Below, one piece after another: positions 1 through 15,218 of a DNA stretch of 64,000 nucleotides (positions are counted from its first letter, which is position 1; the number at the start of each line of letters is the position of its first letter). Location of the stretch: positions 1,450,202-1,514,201 of the forward strand of contig NW_002060946.1 of the NCBI RefSeq assembly GCF_000150275.1, given 5' to 3'. Under the pieces are notes generated by a model. It did no database searches and was not told the DNA's origin. It worked only from the letters and a program-made list of their open reading frames with translations. Position numbers and translations under genes: made by a program. This stretch comes from Trichoplax adhaerens (lineage: Eukaryota; Placozoa; Uniplacotomia; Trichoplacea; Trichoplacidae).

Positions 1-530
1 TAATAAATCGCATAATCGAATACCAGTCCTAAGCGGATAAGCAGTTGCAGTTGATGAAGCAGCAAATCATATGATTAAAATTTTAAAAATTCCTCCCAGT
101 TTATCATGATGTTAACTATCCTACTGATACACCTTAAGTGACAATTATGTATGCATTAAAGGCTACCTATATAATTACTTGCTAGCTTGCTAACAGACCA
201 GTAATATGATCATAATATTAAATTACGAGGAAGTTCTGGACGAGATGCGTAGTGTTCAATTCGAACTTTATCAACACTGATCGCACATTAGATTTAGTTG
301 ACTAGGTTGCAATGTATCAGCATTCTGACATTTAAAACATTTACATTATTATGCAAACCTTCGCACTTTCTGACCTGAAATCGTAAAATACTATCATTGA
401 TCGATATTGCAGTTTATGAACTGACGTCAGATCAACAGTCAATCAGTAAATATAGTTGAAATATGTATAATTTAGCTTGAAATAAATATACAAACAGGGA
501 AATTTATTTTACTGTGCTTGATGTTACCAG
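1..530. other. Upstream part of PIGN locus, no confident exon
   Basis: No exon can be assigned with confidence. A 33-base open stretch at 413-445, flanked by AG and GTAAAT, reads YELTSDQQSI. It resembles the segment just before the first clear PIGN exon in animal homologues (human YELDENG...), but its exit phase does not match the entry phase of the exon at 531. The N-terminal alkaline-phosphatase-like VADGLR segment of PIGN was not found, so the gene probably starts before this window. Confidence 0.35.
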
Positions 531-3500
531 GGAAAAAGTTTTAAAATATGGTAGTTGGGGCGTATCTCATACCAGAGCACCAACAGAAACTAGGCCAGCT
601 CATATTGCATTAATCGCTGGCTTTTTTGAGGATATTACTGCCATCAAGAAAGGTAAGGCAATTGAATTATTGTAATGTACTGCATGTGAAAATGTCTTAA
701 ATTGTTACATAGAAACAATAAACGAATACATCGAACTGTGCGTAATGTGTTAATGATTTTTATGAATATTTACAAATATAAAACCGTACTATCAATCAGA
801 TCAAAGATACCCTATTCTTTGTATCGTTACAGGTTGGAAAGAAAATCCAGTCAAATTCGATTCAGTCTTTAATCGAAGTACTCATACATGGTCATGGGGC
901 AGTCCAGATGTTCTACCTATTTTTAATAAAGGTTATTAATTTATTATAAACAGAAAGAACTAATGTAATATTTGATTTGAAACTGCTGGCATAAAAATGT
1001 TATCATACATCCGTCCTGAATGTACTCCCCAGCCGTCCTATTGTAACAGTGAAAACTTAGCACTAACAAACTTACGAATAATTTACTTATAAATATAAAC
1101 TAGCATTAACCTTCATTCTTTAATTTAAACAATGCATATATAACTGAACCCAGCCTACCTTGACTACGTTGAATAACAAGGGCTTTCTACTTCATTGAAT
1201 TTGATCTATGATGATGACTAAAAAGTTTTTACATTTTCTGACTCTCTCTTTATATAAAGGAGCTGCGAAACGAAAGATGACAACGTTTATGTACTCACTA
1301 CCATTCCAAAATTCTGTTTACTATAATGGTATTGTATTGGACAAGTGGGTGATTGAAAACTTCAGAAAGTTTTTTACCCAGGCAAAGTCTAACCAGGCTC
1401 TCAAACGAGCATTGAATCAAGAAGGAATTATGCTATTTTGTCATTTACTTGGAATTGATACTAATGGCCATTACTATAAGCCGTACTCCCAGTATGAACA
1501 TAAGTTGATATTTTAATAATTTTTGGCTTTAGTATTTAATTGTAATTTTCTGCTGTTTCAAGTTTTAACGTTATAATTGGTCCCTAACCTAGGCAATACA
1601 TAGAAAATATTCGTTATGTTGATACTGCAGTCAGGAAGATGGTTAACATTATTGAAGATTTTTTCGGCCATGATGGAAAAACGGCTTTTATTTTTACTTC
1701 AGATCATGGGATGATGGATTCAGGTGAACTAATGCAGTAACGAGAGTGCTAGTTACTATTATAAAATATATGTATTAAAATTCATCTAAATTTAACTTCT
1801 TCAACGCTGTAGGGTCGCATGGTTCTGGTAGAATACAAGAAACGTATTCTCCATTTATAGCGTGGGGAGCCGGAATTGCATGGCCGGTACATCCGAATCC
1901 AATTGATGACTATAATGATCGTTTAGCGAGTGGTATGTTATGAATAAATTGATCGTGCATAAAAGTTTTCATGTTCTACACAGCGTATATTGCTCATGTT
2001 AAAGACAACAATAACTTTTTGCTTTTCGTTTGCACAATCTAGAATGGAAGCTACTGGGTTATAGGAGATTAGACATCAAGCAGGTATATAAATGCAAGTT
2101 TATATTTTATAATTAGTTTTACACATCTTTCAGTAACTGGAAAAATGAAAATGTTCACGCGTTGTTAGTAATTGCTTAGATAATTATTATTGTAGATTGA
2201 TATACCGCCTTTAATGTCGAGCTTGCTTGGAATAGCTATACCGATTAATTCAATGGTAGGTGCACAAACAAACAAATTGGAATACGCAAACAAGAGCTAC
2301 TTTGTAGACATCTCTTATTTGTTATTTGTAGGGAATTTTACCCATTTCGTATCTAAATGCAAGTAAGTCTTATATTGCCGAAAGTACGATTGTTAATGCA
2401 AAACAGCTCGTCGCTCAGTTCGAGGTATAGAAAGAGATAAATATCTTGAGTATAACAAAAAATTTATAATAAGAGAATAGTAACTTTAAGATCCGATCTA
2501 ACAATTATTAATAATAAACACGATTATCGTGGCTATCGTGGCACCAGATGCAAAGAAAAAATAAAAGTGCTGGCACTATATTTCACTTTTTAAGGCATTA
2601 CAGGTACAGTATTGCAAGTTATTGTTATTTCATATTTTGTTGAAATACTTATAACATTTGCATATTTTTGCAAAATTTAGGCCTTTACAAGGTGATACTA
2701 CGGTGAGTACTGTAATTTGCTTTGTAATCGCTACATCTAGGTGACAGAAAAAAATTTTGATTTAACATGTAGTTGCGCAGTATTGACCACCGTCATGCAG
2801 CTGTGTGTACAGTTGATGAACTAGTAAACTAAATTTTAGTTTTCCAGTTATTGATGTATTATGATTAATTATTCATGCAGAGTAAATGGGTTAGTAAGCT
2901 TGAAAATTTACATGAGCATGGTGATTTCGAAGAAGTAGTAAGTAAACTAATATATGTTGGTTGCCATTGATACATGTAAAAGCTAATCACTGACGCTAGA
3001 AATATTTTGCTATTAATCACCTTTACGTATTCTTACAGATAAGATCAAGTAAGACTCTTGCCCGCTTGGCTCTGGAAGGGATAAATTATTACCATACATA
3101 TAATCGAGCAGTAATAAGGTTCAGAAATTAATCGCTTTGATATCGTAAATTGGTATAATCTTTTTGATTACTAGTATCGTAACGACTGTAAAATTATCCT
3201 ATTTTTGTTTATATCTTATTATTATAAATAGTGCATCAGTTATGGCTGGCCTAACTGGCTGGATCATTTATGTCCTACTGTTTATTGTAAAGACATATAC
3301 AAGCCTAGAATCTAGTAGATTAAAGGTAATAACATTGATTCATTATTTTGTGTAGTCCGAAATATTTGAAAGTAATTAATTTATGTGTTCAAACAACTAA
3401 TATTTGTAATTACAGTTAGCTACTGTTAATAAATCTCAAAGTAAGAGGATCAACTTGGTATTTACACTATTTTATGTAGGTGTATTTACAATTTTAATAG

Positions 3501-6500
3501 GTAAGTTAGGTAGTTAATACGGATTCAAGTTTAACTGGTGCATACTAACAATTGATGAATTCAATTTTTTAGTTGAAAAATCCTCTCCTACATATTTTGC
3601 TTACTTCGGTATCCTTTTATTTCTCTGGAATCGGGTCATTAATCAGTTAGTTAATATCTGATAGCAGTCATTGCTATAGCTAATATCCTATATATTCTAT
3701 TAATTATTACATTCTGTTTACTGCTTAGACATGAAAACATATATAATTTGGCAAAATATCTGCTTACAAGTTCTTTATGCTCCAAGGCTATATTTTCCGC
3801 CCTAATTACCATTTTATCTTCCGAATTACTGGTATCTTTAGTACACAGTATTAGATTCTATATTATTAAGCCGAGCACGCCATGTTACTTTGCTTCTTGT
3901 TATAAATTAGGCTATCAGCTTTAACAATCGCCGGACTCTAACACTTGCTTTCATTTGTCTGGGTACAACATATAAGGCTAACAAAATAATCCAATAACAA
4001 TAATGCAGTACAGTATAATAACATCATTTGCATTAATAACTGTAATTATTAAGCTAGCAACATTGATGATGTTTTATTATTAATAAATATCAGCCATAAA
4101 ATACTTAATGGCAAATTACATCAAAAAATTAATTTGATTGATGTAATCGTATTCATTGAAGGTTTTTGGCCTTTAACTACGTCATTAATAAGGAAAGACA
4201 AGGTTAGAAAATGTACCATATAATGATAAATAATGAATTACTCATAAATAACTCTGAAGACCCTAATTTCGATAAAGGATTACAGTGCTTACATCTAATA
4301 ATACGGTTAACAGTTTCTTGTGGGCTACTGGCTGTTATCGTGCATTTCAATTGGGATCTTTCCTTCCCTTCCTCCTATAGAAGGAATAGCTAAATATGGT
4401 TATGTGTAAGTTACTAAAGCTCGTATTACCCGTATAGCATAAGCACTGTATCTTAACGAAAGTATCTATTTAGATTTATGACTGGTGCTGTGACTGGCGT
4501 TATAGGAATTTATCTTTATATTAGGTAATATCGCACAATTAACTTATTAGAATATAATTATACATGCTTGTGAAAGTATGGTAACTCAAATAAATAAAAC
4601 TTTCGTTAGGCACAATCGTGTTAAAAGTTCAATCATCGGTTTTCAGGTATTTACTCAAATGCATAAAATATCATTAGGCTGATTTTTATCCTATAGTATC
4701 TATGTTTATTATGCCATTAACAAGATGACAAGTAACGATTTGACAATGTAATAGAAATGTACAGTTTTAAAGTCAAAAATTATACTTACAATTGATATAT
4801 TAATTTTTCTAACTAGATTTTATTAGCTGTTATTGCTATTTATGTAGTCAATAGCACAGCTAAGGCCAAAGAAGATTACTTCAGGATACCAGTATTGAAT
4901 CTGTACCTTAGTTGGTTTATTTTGGGTAAATTCGTTCAATTCTGGTTACAAATTGCGCGTAACTGTTGTGAATTACTACATATTAATACTGTCGCCCAAC
5001 TTAAACGTGTAATCCTCAGGAACAAGTTGTATTATACCGCTATTGAGCCCTCCAATTCTTCTAGAACGTGTTTGGAGCATATTTTTGTCATTAATGACAA
5101 CGTATATCTTACTTAGTATATCGTATCCATGATCACACAACATTACAGTTTTACTGACTGACTGAGAATAATGTTACATTTATGTTGGTTATTTCCTTGA
5201 CTCACTGCAAGATATGATAGTTTATTTTGCCTTGCGTTATGCAACCTAATGGTTACTTGGGTCAGAATAGAGCAACGATTGTCAAAGTATACGCCTCGAT
5301 TGGTCAGTAATATCTTCGATTCGTTGATTATTCTGATTAAATTGGTAATATTCCAACCTATATTTTGTAGTTAACGTCGATCTTTTTCGAAAATGGCACA
5401 CCTAAGACTATGAAAAAATTACTTGATCATGGTAAATATACGCGACAATAATCTGGTTAACAACTGACATATCATTATTGATACCGTAATACTCTACTTT
5501 TAGACGTCGAAAACTTTAAAAAACTGCAAATGTCACATCTAAGAATTGCGATACTTTTTGTAAGTAAAACATGGTGGTATAGACCACTTTGAAAGTCAAT
5601 TGTGATTGTATTTAATTTCAACGTTCTAATTAATATGTATTATCCGTAAAAACATTAGCTCTTATTTACTACTACGGCCTTTTTTGGCATAACAAACATT
5701 GGCAGTTTAAATAGGTAAAGGCTTTGCATGTATGCATCTTCGCAGTGTGTTTGTTAACATCCGTAAATTTGAACTCAAGTTCAATTTATAAACTTTATGG
5801 ATATCAATTTTTATTTTGCGATTGTTTTCTACAGTACAAAGAAATGTAATCGGTTTTATGGGATACTTTTATTGTTATTTTTGATGAATTTAGCCTCGAT
5901 CCTGCACCCACATATTGCTTTCTTGTCGTATATACTCCTTTAGCAAAGGTCATATTGTATATTTGCAAGGTAAATAATATGATTTCAAATTATCAAAAAT
6001 GGCATATTTGCCTATCTTTATATTTAATCAAGTTTCTCAACTTGTAACTAATAACGTTTATGTGATTATGATAATAGATATCGATTCCTTTTGTATTGAT
6101 AATCGCCGCTGTACGTAGCTTACAACTGTCTCTTCAATTCAGCTTAAAATGGTGATTATAGATCTTGACTGTACATTGCAGATAATTCGAATTTGGCGTT
6201 ATAATGTGATCCAGTTATGCTAATTTTAAAGTATTTACAGCTTAAATGGGCTTTAAACATTAATCTGATTGAAATTTATTTCTTATTTACAGCATATTTC
6301 TAATAATGGTCTGTTTAACTGACATAATATCAATGGTGAGTACGATAATGCTAATCCAATATGTAGTGGTAACCATAATTGCTTGCATTAAATTACTATT
6401 TACTCCAGCAATAAGGTCGAATAGAATCAATGAGACACTTCTTAATAACATCATATGCTTTATTAACATTAGCATCAGTTTTTACATGTATCGGATCAAG

Positions 6501-6770
6501 GAAGCTGGGTCGAAATTGGAACTAGGTACAATTTTTTATTTATTTAAACACCTCCCACATCATATATAGGACAAAATAACAGCCTTTCCAGAATTATCAC
6601 GGGTTGCCTTTATAAGATAAGACTTATATTTACTTTCTTGTTTCAGCATTGCTCATTACCTTATAGCAATGGTCGTGATGGCAGCTTTGATCATGTTGTC
6701 TGGTTTAACAAATATTCTACTTTCTTACTCTCCGTACTATCGAAAAATTCATATTGATAATCTATTGTAA
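531..6770 (+). CDS. PIGN: GPI ethanolamine phosphate transferase 1 (PIG-N/Mcd4), 5' partial
   Basis: The family adds ethanolamine phosphate to the first mannose of GPI-anchor precursors in the ER membrane. Confident exons include 531-652, 833-931, 1260-1491, 1593-1723, 1813-1932, 2043-2083, 2196-2255, 2332-2424, 2548-2603, 2681-2702, 2881-2937, 3039-3118, 3232-3325, 3416-3500 and 3573-3649. Weaker-bounded exons follow near 4314-4404, 4471-4526, 4818-4925, 5021-5114, 5215-5325, 5371-5432, 5502-5560, 5659-5715, 5893-5969, 6294-6333, 6465-6520 and 6647-6770. The catalytic half shows [26 protein letters not shown] and the metal-site motif FTSDHGM followed by GSHG. The C-terminal half is hydrophobic with [18 protein letters not shown] and QGSWVEIGT, as in PIG-N multi-span domains. 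The final exon ends ...RKIHIDNLL-stop. Identity is very sure; some boundaries between 3.65 and 4.3 kb are not. Confidence 0.93.
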
Positions 6771-6776
6771 AATAAA
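6771..6776 (+). promoter_or_regulatory. Poly(A) signal of PIGN
   Basis: AATAAA directly abuts the PIGN stop codon TAA (6768-6770), implying a very short 3' UTR. Confidence 0.6.
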
Positions 6777-8741
6777 GCGAAATATATACTAAATGCAGTG
6801 ACTGAAAGAATAATAGTGGGCGGAACATAATAAAAGCCTGAAGACCATATTTTTTATGGAGGCCTTGATTTTGCTAACCCAATGATACATACAAGGTCAA
6901 ATCTATGTTGCAATTTTAGAAAATGATCGCGTTCGAAAAACTTACTTTATAACTAACCAACATAAATGATAATTTTAACAATGTGTGCCAGGTCATGGAC
7001 CACTAGAGGAAAACCCGGATCGATGCATATGTATATATACACACACTGTACAATCTCTTATTATGCTGCAAGTATGACAAATTTGCTTGTTACCATGATC
7101 TAGGATTACGCTTATTACATAAGTAAAATTAAGCGATTGTTAAAGTAAAGTCGTAAATATACAGTAAACAACAATTACCTTACTAATATGTCGATCAGCT
7201 GTTTACGAAAACATCCAAGAATCTTGTAATAAAGACTACAATTAGCATAACTAATTAAATTTTATGCACTATGTAATAACTACCGTTTTGGAATGAAATT
7301 CCACAGATTTATTTATCTCACATCTGAGGTAACTTTCCGTATGGCATCTATTTGTTAGATGTGACGTGTACTAATACATCTGCTCTATACTTTTTTATAC
7401 TAGTATCACCGTAGAATTTAGACGTTATCCAGTCTGTTGCTACGTAAATATTGACTAAAGACGCGAAAATATTTCGTAGTAAATACATAAAAGATTGTGA
7501 GTCAATTTAAGATCATTTTGACCGTCCCGTTTACTAGTTATTAATATGCAATAGGGAGTAATTAATTACCCGTATTAAAACTTTTGATTCTGTGATAAGA
7601 TAAGTAATAGCGTATTGCTGATAGTCGCTTTATAACACTCGAAGTAGTGAAATTACTAGTTATATAAATTGAAGATTGATAAATCTAGATTTACGTAAAA
7701 ATTTGAAAGATTGTATGCATATTACCGTTAAATACACCTAAATGTAGAATACCAATGCGTGATTAATTTTAATTTATCATATCCACAATCTATATGTTGC
7801 AGCTATAGCTTGTTATGGCTGGCCAATTTCATACGAATTCCTATAAATAAGTACTTTCATAAAATGTTTGTAATTATACGATTGTGAAAGGCTAATGTAC
7901 GTGTATCTATACTCGTATATTTGAGACTATATCTAATATGGATTTACGTGTGTACAAGCTATTAAATCGTAACCAAACAGTAGTTTGTAGTCTGTACCTC
8001 TTTCAGGATTGGTCAATAACTGTACTTTATTAACTTAAGTACGTTATCGACGACGACCTTGGTGTGTGAACTTACAACGTCACAAATACGGTACGTATGC
8101 ATGAGATAGAATCAAATATGCAAAATATGCACAACTGTGGGCTATAAATGATCAAATCTAAATTGACGCACAGTGTAAGTATGAATATATGGCCCATCCC
8201 GCCATAGAATACTGGGTTATATTCAAAGCATCACAATGGAATTATCATAATGAAACTGTTTAATGTGCAGTAGTTGAAAATACAAATATATACGCTGACA
8301 ATTCAGTTCAATTTATAATTATAATCATTGTTATACGTAATTTCTACGAGTATGGTTGCGCATATGAGTTATGTATACATCATACGTAAAGAAATTTTAC
8401 AGCTGCAGCATATAAATTACTGCAGATGGCATGCAAGTTAAATGTAGATTTACAATACCACTCATGTTATAAATCTTGATAGAGCCACGCTATGTTATGC
8501 AAAATGTTTGAGCAGAGAGCAATGTAACTACATCGCATTAGCGTATTTCATTTTATGCTATTAGAAAGGATAGAGTTATACATTACATTTATCCTATTTA
8601 TCTCAAATATTATCAAGTACGTATACTTCAGTACATAATAAAATACAATAAATGAGATCATTAATTAATACTGGAAACAAAACGCCACACTTATTTTGAC
8701 GCATGACAGCAAAGTAGAGTACAATAGAATTATTGTGAAAG
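6777..8741. other. Intergenic spacer between convergent PIGN and CDK1
   Basis: About 2 kb of AT-rich sequence with stops in all frames. I see no exon with flanking splice sites, no tRNA-like sequence and no tandem repeat. Confidence 0.6.
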
Positions 8742-10441
<1,700 letters not shown>

Positions 10442-11460
10442 GGTAAAGAATATCGGTCTCAATCTAATGTTTACAACATGAGCTCGTTAGTCATCGTCGA
10501 GGTTACAATAACGTTATTGTATCTAATAACAATCAGTGGTAGGTACGCTAACTTTTAATGGTTACAACAGGAGTAATAAAGCGCTCAAGGATCATCATTA
10601 TCTTAGGCAAAAGGATAGAATTTAAACTTTCATAAAGTAATGTTAAGCTTTGTAGATTGATACTGATACTGTCAAGTAGCTAAAATAACGATTCAAATAC
10701 ACACTGGTGTACAGTACAACCGTAAAGATTAAAAATTCAATTCATAACTTCTAGTACTGTATTGCATTCTATAACGATCCGTGGTGGATATATTGACTTT
10801 ACCATTGTTACAGTCGACGGAATAAAGGCATCGATGGCTACTACCTTGACTACCTTGGAAATAGGATAGAATTTCCACTTGCATACAGTAACCAAGCAAC
10901 CTTAAGCTTTCTCGATTGATACTGTACTACACAAGTGTAAACATTATCCATGCGATTTATGATTCAGATTTGAAATTCAACAACTTATTGCTTCGCTAAA
11001 TCGAAATGGATGATTCGCGAATCCGATAATGGAACTTTCTTAGTGGTAATGTTAGCAAGTAGAAAGCCTTAAAAGGATGACTACGACCTTGGTAGCAGGA
11101 TAGTTCGAATACTAAAATACGTACTATACAAGTGTAAAGCATTATGTAGGCGATTGATGAAAAAGATTTAGAGTTGAAATACGCGTATTCTAATTTATTG
11201 CTTGGCTAATGTCAATTGACGGACGATCCATGGACATTCTATTTTGAGTCTCTTTTTTAATGGTGAAAGTAGAAAGAATAAAAGCCTTCCCTGACTACTA
11301 CTACTACCTTGATACCAGGGGATACGCTTTCAACTCGCATGGCAGTACAGTAAGGTTAAGCTTTCTACCGTAGCAATATTGATACCAATCCAGAATTAAT
11401 TTGATGATAATCGTAAGTGGATCCAATGATAAAGGGTCAATTCTACCAACGACCTAAGCT
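10442..11460. repeat. Diverged tandem-like repeats upstream of CDK1
   Basis: Recurring blocks include ttaagctttctcgattgata (10643, 10912, 11355), acaagtgtaaacattat (about 10930 and 11130), tgactaccttg followed by a rgata tract, and ggatagaattt. Spacing is irregular (about 195-270 bases), so these look like old, eroded copies of one unit. The block covers the 5' flank of CDK1 and holds no convincing coding exon. Confidence 0.55.
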
Positions 11461-12248
11461 ACCGTTGAATGCTGCATGTCATGGATGAAGGTAAGATTTA
11501 AAGTTATTCAATCCCTTACTTTGCCGTCCAAAGATTTCAATTTCTATCCAACCAATTTGAGCGAAACGAGTGGATATTCACTTTCTTGTATCACAAGGAG
11601 ACGTTGCCTAGAGATGGATAGAAAATGAGATCAAAGTTGGGGGTTCATCATTGGAAAGAAAGAGGAGGAGAAAATGCAAGTTGGAATAACCTTTTGCAAA
11701 GCCAAGAAGAATCGACGATCGAACTTGTACAATCAATCAGCCTACAGTAAATTGAGGATACTACACTAACCAATTTCTCTATCGCAGGCTAACAGTGCCA
11801 AAATGGATCACAAGAGAAATGATGGAAGAGACGACGATGATGGCGAAGAGAGATTTTCTGTTGGAATGATAGCGAACGTCCGCGACTTTCAAGTAACGTC
11901 AGGGGAATGCGTGAAGTGTTGTAGTGTCAGTTTTCAAAATGACGTTGGTAAAGCAGTGAACGGGTCGACTGGTTGTAGCTGGAAACACTCCTGTCTACAC
12001 CAGTATTTTGTATGCAAGTCGACACAGTAGACAGGTTATGTATGCAATACAAGAATACAACCACTGACCTGAGAAGTACCTTAAATGCGGCCGCTCAGAT
12101 TCAAATTTGACAGTGAGCCAATCAGATGCAAGACAGTTTGCCAAGTGATTGATGGACGTCTTGTACCGGTCCCAATAGTGGTCTCGGAAATCTATTGGTC
12201 AACAAGTTTCATACTGAATCATCTTGGGAAAAGAAAATTCGTCCTGTG
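11461..12248. other. Intergenic, no recognised gene
   Basis: An open frame at 11803-12030 (75 codons, acidic start MDHKRNDGRDDDDGEE) matches no family I know and has no supporting neighbour exon. An overlapping-scale ORF at 12085-12321 runs into the palindrome cluster. Both may be chance. A GCGGCCGC octamer at about 12087 is unusually GC-rich for this locus. Confidence 0.4.
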
Positions 12249-12285
12249 CTGTACCGTACAGTACGCGGCCGTACTGACGGTACAG
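12249..12285. repeat. Inverted repeat, 16/17-bp stem
   Basis: The left arm 12249-12265 (ctgtaccgtacagtacg) pairs with 12270-12285 (cgtactgacggtacag) across a 4-base GC loop, with one unpaired base. It belongs to the GTAC-rich palindrome cluster. Confidence 0.75.
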
Positions 12286-12326
12286 ACAGACGGTCATGGA
12301 CTGTACAGTATTCCCGTATGATCGTC

Positions 12327-12343
12327 CAGTGTACTGTACACTG
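12327..12343. repeat. Perfect short palindrome cagtgtac-t-gtacactg
   Basis: Two perfectly complementary 8-base arms are separated by one base, about 40 bases after the larger hairpin at 12249. It is another member of the GTAC-centred set. Confidence 0.75.
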
Positions 12344-13009
12344 TGTACTCTAGAATCTGGCTACAATGGCATCCCTTCCTTCAAAAATCAAAGTTGTATT
12401 CCGTTGAAATTCCTGTAGAATATTAATATTGATGTATATATCTTCTCGTAGAAGGATGTCTCCACAGATATGGGCCTGATTTAACTTACACCACTGCATT
12501 TTCTTAGGGTGCCATCGAAATAAATCAGACTTGTACTTTTAGTAATACTGTAGTGTATAGCGCTTTAACTGCACTGCACACTATGTAGTGCACAGTGTCA
12601 TACCGTACAATTCAGGATGACAGTGCACAACAAAATAGGTGCTTCGATTTTGTTGCAATTTGGACTTGTGAATCACGGCTGTAAACATGGCTGCAAACAA
12701 CGATATTCTTTGTGCTCAAGTTGTCCAACCAATATTGAATAATATACAGTATAGGAAATGGATGGCTGTGATCGATAACATGAGTAGAAACTACTGACTG
12801 TACAGTACAGCAGTGAGACTAGTGGAAGCGAGTTGCAGTACTGTAGACCTGTCCACAATCAAATTGTGAAATTGGTATTGGGAAAATACAGGAGTAATAG
12901 TAAGATTCAGCCATTAATCAATGCTGTTTTATTCGACCAAATACCAAATACTGTTATAACTTTATACATAATTAACCAGTTGAACCCATACTTTGCAGTA
13001 AAACATTTC

Positions 13010-13040
13010 AGTTTGCAGTACAGTAGTAGTACTGCAAACT
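13010..13040. repeat. Perfect 12-bp inverted repeat
   Basis: The arms agtttgcagtac (13010-13021) and gtactgcaaact (13029-13040) are perfectly complementary around a 7-base loop agtagta. It ends exactly where the first copy of the 346-bp duplication begins, so it may mark a duplication or insertion junction. Confidence 0.8.
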
Positions 13041-13730
13041 AGTATTCTGTAACCCCACTAGTAATGACCTTTATGAGCAAGTCGTTCATGTCAGTGTTAG
13101 TCTACAGTATACTTTATCTTTATTGTACCTTGACTACATTGAATTCATGGAATAAACTCCATGACAAATTCCCAAAATCTGATCATTCTATAGAGGTAAG
13201 AATAATAGGAAAATATTTTTTTCCTCTACCTCTACGATCCTGCAGTACATCATAATCGTTGCACTGTCGTTAACTATTGAAACATCCCGATTCAATCTTG
13301 ACGTCATCTTAATCCAAATTGGAGTTGTGGCTTTTCGTACAAGATAAATAAATAACAAAATTAGATAGAGTGGTACAGTAGAAAGTAGTATTCTGTAACC
13401 CTACTAGTAATGACCTTTATGAGCAAGTCGTTCATGTCAGTGTTAGTCTACAGTATACTTTACCTTATTGTACCTTGACTACATTGAATTCATGGGGAAT
13501 AAACTCGACGACAAATTCCCAAATCTGATCATTCCATAGAGGTAAGAATAATAGGAAAATAGTTTTTTCCTCTACCTCTACGATCCTGCAGTACATCACA
13601 ATCGTTGCACTGTCGTTTACTATTGAAACATCCTGATTCAATCTTGACGTCATAATCTTAATCCAAATTGGAGTTGTGGCTTTTCGTACAAGATAAAAAT
13701 AACAAAATTAGATAGAGTAGTACAGTACAA
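13041..13730. repeat. Direct tandem duplication, ~346-bp unit, two copies
   Basis: Copy 1 starts at 13041 and copy 2 at 13387, both with agtattctgtaacc. Copies are nearly identical through gagcaagtcgttcatgtcag, gatcctgcagtacatca and the end block gttgtggcttttcgtacaag. Differences are a few substitutions and 1-4-base indels, so the duplication is recent. Open frames within it (for example 13465-13653 minus) are short and unrecognised. Confidence 0.9.
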
Positions 13731-15215
13731 TTCGATCGATGTAGTTAACAGACTGTACTCACATGACTGTATGGCCCATACGGCATGCACACTTGCATAG
13801 TATGCCATTCAGGAGTGTACAAGTCTACAGGACGAGTCTGCATTTATTGGTGTTTACCCCAAACTAATTCAATCATTAACCCCCCCCCAAAAAATAGAAT
13901 ACTAAAAATACTCAAAACACGCCAGTGCGATAGTGGCCAATCTTCTCATGACTGCAACAGCTTGGCTGCTTGAAATCCATCGTATGAATAATTCAAACAT
14001 GATCGTCTTTTCGGCAACTTTGATGGCCACCGATAGCTAAAAGAAATCGCAGTATTCTCCCTCCTGTCCGGTACGGTAGCGGCGACATTGCCAACTAAAA
14101 TTGACGACATCAATCGTTAAGGTATAACACCATACGTTGTTAGATTGTGCGTATGATATGGTTTGCCAATCTGCAGCAGCATTTTTGAATTGATGGAATA
14201 TCGGAATTGATGTACCAATTCACGCATTATTTCTGTTGTTGAATTTGTATGTTACTGCTACTTAACATGGATATACATTGTGTATCAAAAAAGAGATGAT
14301 CCATCGCCCCAAAAAATGACTGAATCAATTTTAATGTAAGGTATTGTGAATACCAGAATCGGTGGACGAAGATTGCCACACAGCTGATCGGTTATATGAC
14401 CTTGTTTTATGTACTTTGTTTCTAATAAGATACTTCAATTACTGACTACAACATTGATAATCGGCCATATTTTCAAGCGAGAATCACTTATTCGCTAACA
14501 AAAGCTCTCATTGCATTCTCCATTCGATCTGGTTAAAATGCAGTAGTAACATGTTTATTCATGGATTAAATGACTACAACGTCACTTTTGATGAATCCAT
14601 TCCCCGACATGATCAGTGTTTAGTCGTCGTCAAAATGAAACCAGTACTGTATTCTTATTGTAGAATTCGAATTCATAATGGATGATAGATTGGGTAGCTT
14701 AATGAAATAGTACAAGCATTAATAGCGATCAATCCATCTGACAAGCAGGCGATTTCACTTTTATAGCTAATTAAAATAGTCACAGCATCAAGGAAAATAA
14801 ATAAAAATGGCTAACGGACCTTAGCAAAATCCTGCAATACCGTATGAAGTGTAGTCTACTGTAGTACTGTACTGTACAGTGTACACACTTCGATTATAAC
14901 ATCAGGGAGGACAGACATCAATCGAGCTCGTTTTGACAGTTAATCGCCATTTTATCTCATCCATTACTATCTTTCAACAGAAGCTGAATCATCTTCATCA
15001 TTGAAATGTTCACCACTGTTGATTACTTTTGAATCAATCATCCGATCTTTTCAACCCTTTTGATATGCTTGAAATAATGCAGCTAATTGGATTAATATTT
15101 TGCCGGGAAGACGATATGCCTTATACAATACCATACTATACTAGTGCACTCGACAATACCAGTCATGGGAACGAAGTACCACATCAATGGCTTCATGAGT
15201 TGCTGCCAACTTGTA
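13731..15215. other. Intergenic, no recognised gene
   Basis: No exon supported. The stretch contains a C9/A7 tract near 13880 and a GTAC palindrome (actgtacagt, 14871-14880). The ORFs at 15029-15292 (+) and 15092-15349 (-) overlap the start of the ~190-bp array and look like chance frames. Confidence 0.5.
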
Positions 15216-15218
15216 CAG

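Noticed and set aside
2600-2606. Possible GC donor (TTTAAG/GCATTA) in PIGN
   Set aside because: A GT donor eight bases on (ACAG/GTACAG) gives the same phase and fits consensus, so no GC donor is needed.
6287-6569. Overlapping ORFs on both strands at the PIGN 3' end
   Set aside because: Only the short exons 6294-6333 and 6465-6520 match PIG-N; the ORFs read through introns.
13840-13900. Poly-C/poly-A tract as a possible retroelement tail
   Set aside because: No reverse transcriptase, target-site duplication or element body nearby.
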